From the NCBI GenBank assembly GCA_045430345.1, contig JAILXT010000002.1, positions 1 through 64,000 on the forward strand: a stretch of DNA of 64,000 nucleotides, read 5' to 3'. The DNA is from Agarilytica sp045430345 (GTDB lineage Bacteria > Pseudomonadota > Gammaproteobacteria > Pseudomonadales > Cellvibrionaceae). Each line of letters opens with the position of its first letter. The first letter of the stretch is position 1. Shown here one piece after another: positions 57,110-64,000 of the stretch. The notes beneath the pieces are model-generated. The model was not told the DNA's origin. It made no database searches and was given only the letters and a program-made list of their open reading frames with translations. The translations under genes were made by a program, and so were the position numbers.

Positions 57110-58209
57110 AAACACGTATTCTCATCATCGGTGGCTACGGTAATTTTGGATCGTTCATTGCCCGCATACTCGGACGAGAAGCAAATATTCAGTTGATCCT
57201 GGGGGGCCGCAATATACATAAAGCACGCGTACTTTCACACGAACTGGCCGCTAAGAACACACCAGAATCAACTTATATTGATATCGATAAAAACCTATCC
57301 ACTGCGTTAGCAGAGACAAAACCCGATATCGTGATTCATACATCCGGCCCTTTTCAGGGGCAAGGCTACGATGTGGCCAAAACCTGTATCGCGCACCAAT
57401 GTCACTATATCGATTTAGCCGACTCCCGTGAGTTCGTGGCGAATATCACTCAGCTTAACGAAGACGCAAAAGATAATGACGTTTTAATATGTACTGGCGC
57501 AAGCTCCGTCCCTTGCCTTACTGCCGCGATCATTGATGAATATATTGGTGGGTTTAAAACGCTAGAAAAAGTAGACTATGGCATCGCCACTGCGCAGTTA
57601 ACAAATCGCGGGTTCGCCACCACGTCTGCCGTTCTTAGTTATGCAGGAAAACCTTTTACAACACTTATCGATGGTAAAATGCAGAACGTTTACGGTTGGC
57701 TTGGTCTGCGTTGGCGTCGGTTTTGGAAATTGAATTTACGCCCCATGGGGTATTGTGACATTCCTGACCTCGATCTTTTCCCTCAACGTTACCCGTCACT
57801 TAAAACACTTCGATTTCAAGCCGGGCTAGAACTCAAAATACTGCATATAATTTTGGTGATGCTGTCGTCATTGGTGAAGATTCGGGTGCTTAACTCGCTA
57901 CAACCACTTGCATCTTTTCTATTAAAAGCATCGTACTTTTTTGATTTTTTCGGAAAAGATGACAGTGGGTTTTATATGACGCTATCAGGGAAAGACCAAA
58001 ACGACAGGACGAAAGAGGTAACCTTTAATCTTGTTGCCCGCCATGGCGACGGACTGTACATCCCCTCGATGCCTGCCATTTTATTAGCAAAAAAACTTGC
58101 CAATAGCGAAGTAGGCGTCACTGGGGCAACGGCGTGTGTCGATCTTATCTCGTTAACGGAGTACCTTGATGGGCTCAGCGAGTTCGATATGGCGTGGCAG
58201 GTGCAATAA
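57106..58209 (+). CDS. Saccharopine-dehydrogenase-like NADP-binding protein
   Basis: 367 residues. Rossmann fold with I-I-G-G-Y-G-N-F-G, followed by ARVLSHELAAK, H-T-S-G-P-F-Q-G-Q-G and C-T-G-A-S-S-V-P. A saccharopine dehydrogenase N-terminal family protein; the C-terminal domain is shorter and substrate unknown. Last of the DUF2269-DUF4166-Sacchrp_dh trio, whose fixed order suggests one pathway, possibly lipid or ketone reduction. Confidence 0.9.
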   Translation: MKTRILIIGGYGNFGSFIARILGREANIQLILGGRNIHKARVLSHELAAKNTPESTYIDIDKNLSTALAETKPDIVIHTSGPFQGQGYDVAKTCIAHQCHYIDLADSREFVANITQLNEDAKDNDVLICTGASSVPCLTAAIIDEYIGGFKTLEKVDYGIATAQLTNRGFATTSAVLSYAGKPFTTLIDGKMQNVYGWLGLRWRRFWKLNLRPMGYCDIPDLDLFPQRYPSLKTLRFQAGLELKILHIILVMLSSLVKIRVLNSLQPLASFLLKASYFFDFFGKDDSGFYMTLSGKDQNDRTKEVTFNLVARHGDGLYIPSMPAILLAKKLANSEVGVTGATACVDLISLTEYLDGLSEFDMAWQVQ

Positions 58210-58354
58210 CGCAATGCGCATGATACCGGGTATGTTTGATCCCTCTATTTTCACCCCGCATTAAATCCGCGCCACACTTTTAGGCCACGGCACACCGCGA
58301 ACGCCCCTCTAGACGTTATAAACTATTCGCGTTTTTATTTTACCGGGCAATTCA

Positions 58355-59848
58355 CTAGCGATTATCTATCACTTCAATTGCGCTCACGATAATGCCCTCG
58401 CCTTCAAGGCGCCCTTCCATTTCAACGAGTGCGCCTTCGGCTAAATCAAAAAACACTTCGCCGCTTACTTCTTCGTCATCTACGTAATATTCCGTTTGCT
58501 CATTGAACGTTAAGACATAACCAAATAGGGTGGTCACTTCGCCCTCGGTGATTAATACCCCTTCCAGTTCAATTTGCTCTAGGTCTTCTTCGCCAAAGCG
58601 CGTCATCGTACTGGCGACAAACCCATTGTCCGATTCCTCACCCGCGATCGAGAGGTAATCCCCCACGCTAATATTCAACAAATTAAATCGTTCTATATCC
58701 ACTTCGCTTTCGTCTTCGTAACGTGTTTCTACATTGGCGATAATAGTATTTCCTTGAAGCACTATGGTGCCGGTCGGGATGTCGTCCTCCTCATTACTGA
58801 TTTCTATTTCGGAGACTCTTCCTGCAATAACTTGGTCTGCGAAGGTGAGGATTTCGATTTCCTCTGCGATGAGTCGGTTCGACGTATCGAACATACCTTC
58901 TACTTCGATATACATGTCGATATTGAGCGTTTGCAGTGTGCCACCGGATACCTCCGTTTCGTTATTTGTGATGATGGTGGTATTCCCCAACACAAATTGT
59001 GCTGCGGATTCGAATTCAGTGATGAATCCTTCTATTTCAATTTCGCTCAGTTCATCGATCAATTCAAAATAATTTTCTTCCACGGATATGCTTTCAGCGA
59101 TAAGTGCACCAGCGGTAATTTGTGACCCTTCAACAATCACTTCTAGACCATTCTGTAAGGCGTTTGAAGAAAAACCGTCTAGCTGTGCTTGGGCATAATT
59201 GACAGTTAGCGATGCGAGGGTGAATGTAGACGCACTGGTATTTAGGTTAGCAATTTCTCCGGTGACTTCTAACGCGCTGCCACTGACGATATCCACCAAG
59301 GAGGCAATGATGTCCCCCGCAGAATTTGCTGGGCCACTGACACGGACACGTTGACCAATGCTCAGCGCATCTATTCCGTCTGCAGCGAGGCCGCCACCAA
59401 ATGTTGTATCGTTATTTACTCTGACGGTTTGACCGAGGACGGTGAAATTATTTTGATTTGCATTAATCGCGCTAATGTCACCAATCACGTTGGGCTGAAA
59501 ATCCACAGTGCTGGCAAAACCCGACATTCCATCTTGATTAATACTGCCGACAACGGTGACGTATGCACCCACGCCGAGGTTGTCTTCTGTGGCGGCGTCA
59601 CCACTGACACTAATATCAGCCAGGCTGGTGTCGTAGCGCACGCCGTTTACGATAACGCTACCGAAGCCATCGATGGTGCCGGTGGATACATTATCTGCTG
59701 CAACGGGCGAACCGCTGCCATCAATACCAGCAATATCGCCATCATCACTAACATCGCACGCTGCGCTTAAAACGCTTACAGCGACTATAAACGCGTGCGC
59801 CGATCGACGAATCAATCGATCCGAAAATTTTCTGAAAATTAAAGACAT
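58355..59848 (-). CDS. DUF5666 lipoprotein 1
   Basis: 497 residues from the ATG at 59848 (a longer frame to 59884 adds 12). GAGG lies upstream, in the end of the DUF6502 gene. Lipobox L-S-A-A-C. The mature part is made of repeated DUF5666 modules of about 60-70 residues (IDGFGSVIVNGVRYDT, then V-x-G-x-x-x-x-D-G-F-x-A-x-x-V motifs), about six, each a small beta-barrel. Probably anchored in the outer or inner membrane, facing the periplasm. Cotranscribed with DUF6502. Confidence 0.88.
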   Translation of the reverse strand: MSLIFRKFSDRLIRRSAHAFIVAVSVLSAACDVSDDGDIAGIDGSGSPVAADNVSTGTIDGFGSVIVNGVRYDTSLADISVSGDAATEDNLGVGAYVTVVGSINQDGMSGFASTVDFQPNVIGDISAINANQNNFTVLGQTVRVNNDTTFGGGLAADGIDALSIGQRVRVSGPANSAGDIIASLVDIVSGSALEVTGEIANLNTSASTFTLASLTVNYAQAQLDGFSSNALQNGLEVIVEGSQITAGALIAESISVEENYFELIDELSEIEIEGFITEFESAAQFVLGNTTIITNNETEVSGGTLQTLNIDMYIEVEGMFDTSNRLIAEEIEILTFADQVIAGRVSEIEISNEEDDIPTGTIVLQGNTIIANVETRYEDESEVDIERFNLLNISVGDYLSIAGEESDNGFVASTMTRFGEEDLEQIELEGVLITEGEVTTLFGYVLTFNEQTEYYVDDEEVSGEVFFDLAEGALVEMEGRLEGEGIIVSAIEVIDNR

Positions 59849-59852
59849 GCAG

Positions 59853-60743
59853 CTATACCTCGGTTGCATTTTGATCGTCATCATTTTTGTTTTTCAGGTT
59901 ATCGTTCAGAAGGGGGTTTTGTTTTTTATCTTCTTCAATAAGATAAGCGCCAACACCTAAACGCACGCCTTCTATTGTTTCTTCCCCTTCTGGCAGTTCG
60001 TGCGCGCTTAGCCATTCGTCCGCACGCTCTAAAAAAGCTTGCCCTTCTCGCTCGATAAACGCGCGAAAGGCTTTCGCTGTTTTGGGGTCTACGCGACGAT
60101 TACTTGCCCGACGCTCAAAACGTAGCGGTTTATCACTGCCACCCCCTTCATACAGGTTATGAAATAGGGTTGCGCCAAGATCATGCACAACACTGCCAGC
60201 ACGAATCAGCGCTTCGGGGTCAGATTGGGGTGGGAAAAAATACCGTTTGGCAACGCGTAACATGCCCGCGTCGTTTTCTTCGACGGCTTCCCCTCTTAGG
60301 AGTTCTTTCAGTAAGGTGCTCACGGGGATATCCCCCCCGTATTTTTTTGCCAGCGCAGTGAAACTAGGCGCGTCTCCGTCGATGGCAAGTAAAAGTGGCT
60401 GACCGCGCTCATCGAGAAATTCAATATCGAGGTGCCACGCACTTAATACGCGCGTTAGCCGATCTTGGCTATGCTGCGTCTCATTCGATAATTGGTTATC
60501 TTGGATAATGTCTTTTACACGTTTGACCTCTTTTCGGTCTAAGCCTGTCAGAACGGCGATGCGGGACACATTGGTGGGGCGGCCACGAAGGCCAAAATCG
60601 CGAGCAGCAACCTCGACAAAGATGGTTTTACAAAGGCTGCTAAATTGTTTGTAGGTCACGTTGTTGCGCAACATCATCATAATGATGGGCTCTAGCAACT
60701 TTCGCAGGGCGGAAACGACGTGATCTTTAATTGAACTGCTCAT
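59853..60743 (-). CDS. DUF6502 protein
   Basis: 296 residues. Helical N-terminus with a winged-helix-like segment (VSRIAVLTGLDRKEVKRVKDII) that could bind DNA, and a C-terminal acidic tail. Matches DUF6502, usually linked to DUF5666 genes, which it may regulate. Followed with four bases by DUF5666 lipoprotein 1. Confidence 0.85.
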   Translation of the reverse strand: MSSSIKDHVVSALRKLLEPIIMMMLRNNVTYKQFSSLCKTIFVEVAARDFGLRGRPTNVSRIAVLTGLDRKEVKRVKDIIQDNQLSNETQHSQDRLTRVLSAWHLDIEFLDERGQPLLLAIDGDAPSFTALAKKYGGDIPVSTLLKELLRGEAVEENDAGMLRVAKRYFFPPQSDPEALIRAGSVVHDLGATLFHNLYEGGGSDKPLRFERRASNRRVDPKTAKAFRAFIEREGQAFLERADEWLSAHELPEGEETIEGVRLGVGAYLIEEDKKQNPLLNDNLKNKNDDDQNATEV

Positions 60744-60886
60744 AATTGGGGAAAGTACCCCCTACTCTGGTTTTTAGCAAGTGCAAGGTGCGCACTTGCG
60801 TAAGGCCGTCCTTGGCCTGCATGGACTGATTCAGCTAACTTAGCGTGTTTGCTAGCCCCAGCTCCCCTAGCATGGGGCTAAGCTTG

Positions 60887-62782
60887 CTAATCGCGCGTAT
60901 CAGTATTTTCGTCGCCTTCTTCTCCTGGGGCGTCTGTCACTCCATCATTCTCTTCAACACCGGGCTCTTCGGGCTCAATGTCTTCTTCTGGTTCGCCCTC
61001 TGGTGCTTGCTCTTCTTGTTCTTCTTCGTCGACGACTTCATCGCTTTCTTCTTCTGCTGGGGCCGATTCTTCCTCTTCGTTAGCAGGAGATTCTTGCTCC
61101 TCTTCAGATTCTTCTTCACGGTTTCCGTCTTCACTTTCACCGGCACTTTCTTCGTCTTCACCGGGGGCTTCTTCCGATGCGTCGTTTGTCTCTTCTTCGT
61201 TAGCGCCCTCTTGTTCTTCTTGCTCCTCTTCTTGCTCCTCTTCCCGTTCTTCCTCTGCCGCTTCTTCGGCGTCATCACCGCAGATTTCTAATACCGACAT
61301 GGATATTTCACCATCGTGGGTGGGGTATATTGTGCCGTTGTCGCCACACCAGGCAAGGATCTCAACTTCTCTGGCATATAGGATATCGCCGTCAAAGACG
61401 CCTTCTACTTCGATCACACCGCCAAGCACTTCACGGGGGATGTCGAGTAACAACTCACCGCCTTCGATTTCGGTTCGCTCAGTAATCGCGATGGTGATGC
61501 CATTGTGAAGTTGTAGGTGATTACCTTCTACAACATCGATGCGGCCCAAAACTTCGGCTTCAAAATCGTCCTGCTCATCTTCTTCGTCGTGGTCATGACG
61601 ACGAATACGCTTCGCGATCAATTGGTCTTGGCCTTCAAAATCGGTAAAGGCGAGCACTTCTAACAAGTCACCCACAGAAAGATCTTCCAGCGAGAAACGA
61701 CGTTCGTCCATTTCGCTGTCATCGTCAAAGCTAGTATCTACGGTGACGCTAATGGTGAGATCACGAATAGTGAAGCTATTGTTTTCCAGATCAATACTTT
61801 CGATAAAACCGTCAAATTCCATTTCTGCATTACGATGCAATTCAATTTCATCGGCCACTAATACGCCATCGTCGTTCACCACACCTTCGACTTCTACCAA
61901 TACACCATTACGTAGGTGTTCTTCATCCCCGTGCTCAAACTCGGTCGTGCCGTCGTAGCGTATACGCATACCGTTGATTTCAAACATGCCGTTATCGCTA
62001 AGCTCGGATACGAGGCCTTCAATTTCAACTTCGACATTGGCGTCGATATCGGGCATATCATCGTATTCTTCAAGCTCGTCTTCGGCGACGAATACGTCAT
62101 CTTCCAATGAGCCGGTGACGACAACGTCCATACCATCTTCAAGTTCTTCTATGTCAATATCACCAAAATCAACGTCGCTGATGTCCACAACCTGGCCATT
62201 GATGGTGAGGGTAAACGCTTCTAAGTTAATGTTAGAAATCTCACCCGATAGGCGAAAACGATCTTCTTCTAGTTCAATTTCAATATGGGCGGCCAGCAAT
62301 GTGCCATCCTCAGAAGGAAAGGCGCTGACTTCAATTACCGCATCGCTTAACAAGGCTTCGATATTTTCTTCGTCAATTTCATCAAAAAAAGTGTCTTCCG
62401 AAAGCCGCACGGTCTGACCCAACACAGTGATGGTGCCTTGCACGAGATCGATCGCTTCCACAGGCCCAATCAATTCCGCCGAATATTCGACACGGGTTGC
62501 CACCGCGACACTGCCGTCTTCACTCACTTCACCGATAACGGTGACGATATAGCCGACTTTCAGCTCTGCTTCTTCAACTTCGACGCCGTTTACCACAATT
62601 ACCGCATTATCAGTGTTGTAACGAACACCGTTAACAATGACGCTACCAAAGCCATCGATTTGGCCCATAGAGGTCACCGGGCTGGTGGTCACCTGACTTT
62701 CCTCTGTATTCGATCCACCACAACCGGCAATAAGGCCGGCAAATGCCAGGGGAATTACGCTATTTCTTACTATCTTCTTCAT
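60887..62782 (-). CDS. DUF5666 lipoprotein 2 with long acidic tail
   Basis: 631 residues from the ATG at 62782 (AAGGCG upstream; the longer frame to 62824 is less likely). Lipobox L-I-A-G-C. Six or so DUF5666-like repeats (first: IDGFGSVIVNGVRYNT), a Cys pair near residue 485 and 503, then a tail of about 125 residues that is more than half Glu/Asp. A surface or periplasmic protein; the tail could bind cations. 143 bases upstream of the DUF6502 gene. Confidence 0.88.
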   Translation of the reverse strand: MKKIVRNSVIPLAFAGLIAGCGGSNTEESQVTTSPVTSMGQIDGFGSVIVNGVRYNTDNAVIVVNGVEVEEAELKVGYIVTVIGEVSEDGSVAVATRVEYSAELIGPVEAIDLVQGTITVLGQTVRLSEDTFFDEIDEENIEALLSDAVIEVSAFPSEDGTLLAAHIEIELEEDRFRLSGEISNINLEAFTLTINGQVVDISDVDFGDIDIEELEDGMDVVVTGSLEDDVFVAEDELEEYDDMPDIDANVEVEIEGLVSELSDNGMFEINGMRIRYDGTTEFEHGDEEHLRNGVLVEVEGVVNDDGVLVADEIELHRNAEMEFDGFIESIDLENNSFTIRDLTISVTVDTSFDDDSEMDERRFSLEDLSVGDLLEVLAFTDFEGQDQLIAKRIRRHDHDEEDEQDDFEAEVLGRIDVVEGNHLQLHNGITIAITERTEIEGGELLLDIPREVLGGVIEVEGVFDGDILYAREVEILAWCGDNGTIYPTHDGEISMSVLEICGDDAEEAAEEEREEEQEEEQEEQEGANEEETNDASEEAPGEDEESAGESEDGNREEESEEEQESPANEEEESAPAEEESDEVVDEEEQEEQAPEGEPEEDIEPEEPGVEENDGVTDAPGEEGDENTDTRD

Positions 62783-63063
62783 ATTTTTCGCCTTGTGTCT
62801 AAATGTCTTGGAAGAACCAACCATTCACCGACTCGAACCCTATTTTTATAATTTTCTTTATATGGGGATTATTGCCCCATATAAGATAAATAAACGTGAC
62901 ACGCATCACAAACCACATATTTGAGGCATAAACCCCCAGATATATGATTTGTGATAAGGACTGGCTCAGTAAAGCGCTTTCGTTCTAAATATATCGTTTG
63001 TATAATCCCACCCGGTTATTATCGTTTCGACTCAACTACTCGGTCGACAAAAAGGACTTTCCC

Positions 63064-64000
63064 ATGTTGTTTCCCCTCCGTAAGTATCTGCTTTCTGCTC
63101 TATTGACCTGCGTTCTTTCAGTGAGCTTAAGCTCCGCACCTTGCTACGCCCAAACCGACGAAGTCGTCACACAAGAGCTAACGCTGCTGCAAAATATCAA
63201 CACCGCTATCACCGCAGATTCAGAAGGCTTCTCTTACGAGACTCTCACTGCACTTAGCGCGACTTTATTGAGTACGGATAACCCGCTCGTCGAATTAGCC
63301 ACATTTACAGGAGAACTCACCGCAGGTTATGCCGGCGCAAAGCTTTCTAATAACGAAGGCTTGTCTCTCTACCTAGCATTAAACCCCTTATCTGAAACTC
63401 ATACGGTTAGTTACGGTGACGAATATTCCATCGCACTTGGCAGTCATAGTGTTGCTATTCGCTTGGCGGGTTTTGATGATCGTTTTTCTGTCGATGATTT
63501 TGGTGGGGAATTAATTCTGAAGGGTAGTGGCTTTTCGGTGAAGACAACACTAGAAGCCCTTTCAACTGACTTTGATTCAGAGGAGCGCTTATATTTATTT
63601 ACTGATACAGGCATGCACGTGAATGGCGAAGGAATATCGGTTACAGGGATATTAGAGATAGATGGAACCAGTGCGGACGACACTTTTGATTTTAGCCAAA
63701 GAACAACTCCTCTAACGAATTCTCTCATCCTAAATGGGGCAGAAGGAACGGACTCAGTCATAGGCCAAAACAATCAGGACGACCCCACCATTTGGATCAT
63801 AAGTGACGAAACTAATCGCAACAAGCTCACCGGTAAGATCTATACATTGGCCGTCATAAATATGGAGACCCTATATGGAGGCAATAGCGATGATGAATTT
63901 ACGGTTGACAGTATTAACAATCCAGACGGACTCCTCTTAATCGATACTGGGGATGAAAACAATACGCTTCTCGCAGGGGAAAATAACTCGTCACCACAAT
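63064..64000 (+). CDS. Start of a large exported protein (partial)
   Basis: An open frame of 312 codons from the ATG at 63064 that continues past the right edge. AAAGGA is at good spacing. Signal peptide 1-29 (cleavage near C-Y-A-Q). The visible part has no Cys after the signal and is rich in Asp, Asn, Gly, Thr and Leu, with NGAEGTDSVIGQN and YGGNSDDEFTVDS, strand-turn repeats like those of large surface or calcium-binding proteins. Its type cannot be fixed without the rest. Confidence 0.75.
   Translation, partial: MLFPLRKYLLSALLTCVLSVSLSSAPCYAQTDEVVTQELTLLQNINTAITADSEGFSYETLTALSATLLSTDNPLVELATFTGELTAGYAGAKLSNNEGLSLYLALNPLSETHTVSYGDEYSIALGSHSVAIRLAGFDDRFSVDDFGGELILKGSGFSVKTTLEALSTDFDSEERLYLFTDTGMHVNGEGISVTGILEIDGTSADDTFDFSQRTTPLTNSLILNGAEGTDSVIGQNNQDDPTIWIISDETNRNKLTGKIYTLAVINMETLYGGNSDDEFTVDSINNPDGLLLIDTGDENNTLLAGENNSSPQ

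Noticed and set aside
60978..61508. Ser-rich plus-strand open frame opposite the DUF5666 lipoprotein 2 tail.
   Set aside because: It is the antisense of the Glu-rich tail codons (GAA/GAG read as TTC/CTC-like codons), has no ribosome site and overlaps a gene with a signal peptide and conserved repeats.
1..64000. CRISPR array, tRNA or rRNA genes.
   Set aside because: The only regular repeats are the attC sites, which are palindromic-ended and separated by genes or long non-coding bodies, not uniform spacers; no tRNA-like or rRNA-like segment was recognised by eye.

Overview
The window reads as chromosomal DNA of a marine-type gammaproteobacterium, closest in layout to the Pseudomonadales/Cellvibrionales side. 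The best evidence is the block at about 31.3-42.6 kb (GGDEF protein, dsbA, cytochrome c4, engB, polA, znuA, zur, znuC, znuB), whose order matches, from memory, the Pseudomonas aeruginosa PA5487-PA5501 neighbourhood. No rRNA, tRNA or CRISPR array was recognised.

Region 1 (1-9.8 kb) is a chromosomal integron. A Vibrio-like integron integrase (8794-9786, +) stands divergently beside an array of 18 attC sites. All cassettes read leftward on the minus strand. Seven intact cassette genes and one broken one encode a single very divergent family of short exported proteins with one shared C-terminal motif. Four cassettes have no gene. They form two families of two copies each, conserved as non-coding DNA. 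The array continues past the left edge.

Region 2 (9.8-34.8 kb) is ordinary chromosome: globin, yaaA, a PilZ-like response regulator, a DUF938 methyltransferase, an Mpo1-like protein, purEK, an orphan TssB-TssC-like fusion, a PaiB-like protein, a two-component system, an SDR, a patatin, a GST, a hydrolase, a glycosidase-like lipoprotein coupled to a metal permease, a DJ-1 protein, an AGCS symporter, a VOC protein, a Tat-exported superoxide-reductase-like protein, a PPTase, a GGDEF protein, DsbA and cytochrome c4.

Region 3 (34.9-46.9 kb) holds engB and polA in convergent orientation. The gap between them carries two tandem promoter/terminator units on the polA strand, which look like small RNA genes at the Spot 42/ErsA locus. 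It also holds the zinc uptake locus with a divergent Zur operator, a response regulator/histidine kinase pair that shares an unnamed module, and an orphan holin/M15 endolysin pair.

Region 4 (47.2-58.2 kb) is an accessory run of small plus-strand genes (SEL1, cytidine-deaminase-like, Coq7-like, HExxH peptidase, DUF2938, ABM, DUF2780, MscS, YkgJ-like, GNAT, GyrI-like, DUF457-like, DUF2269/DUF4166/saccharopine-dehydrogenase-like). Several start codons follow integron-core-like heptamers, so part of it may be an old cassette array.

Region 5 (58.3-64 kb) has two DUF5666 lipoproteins around a DUF6502 gene, then the start of a large exported protein that runs off the right edge.
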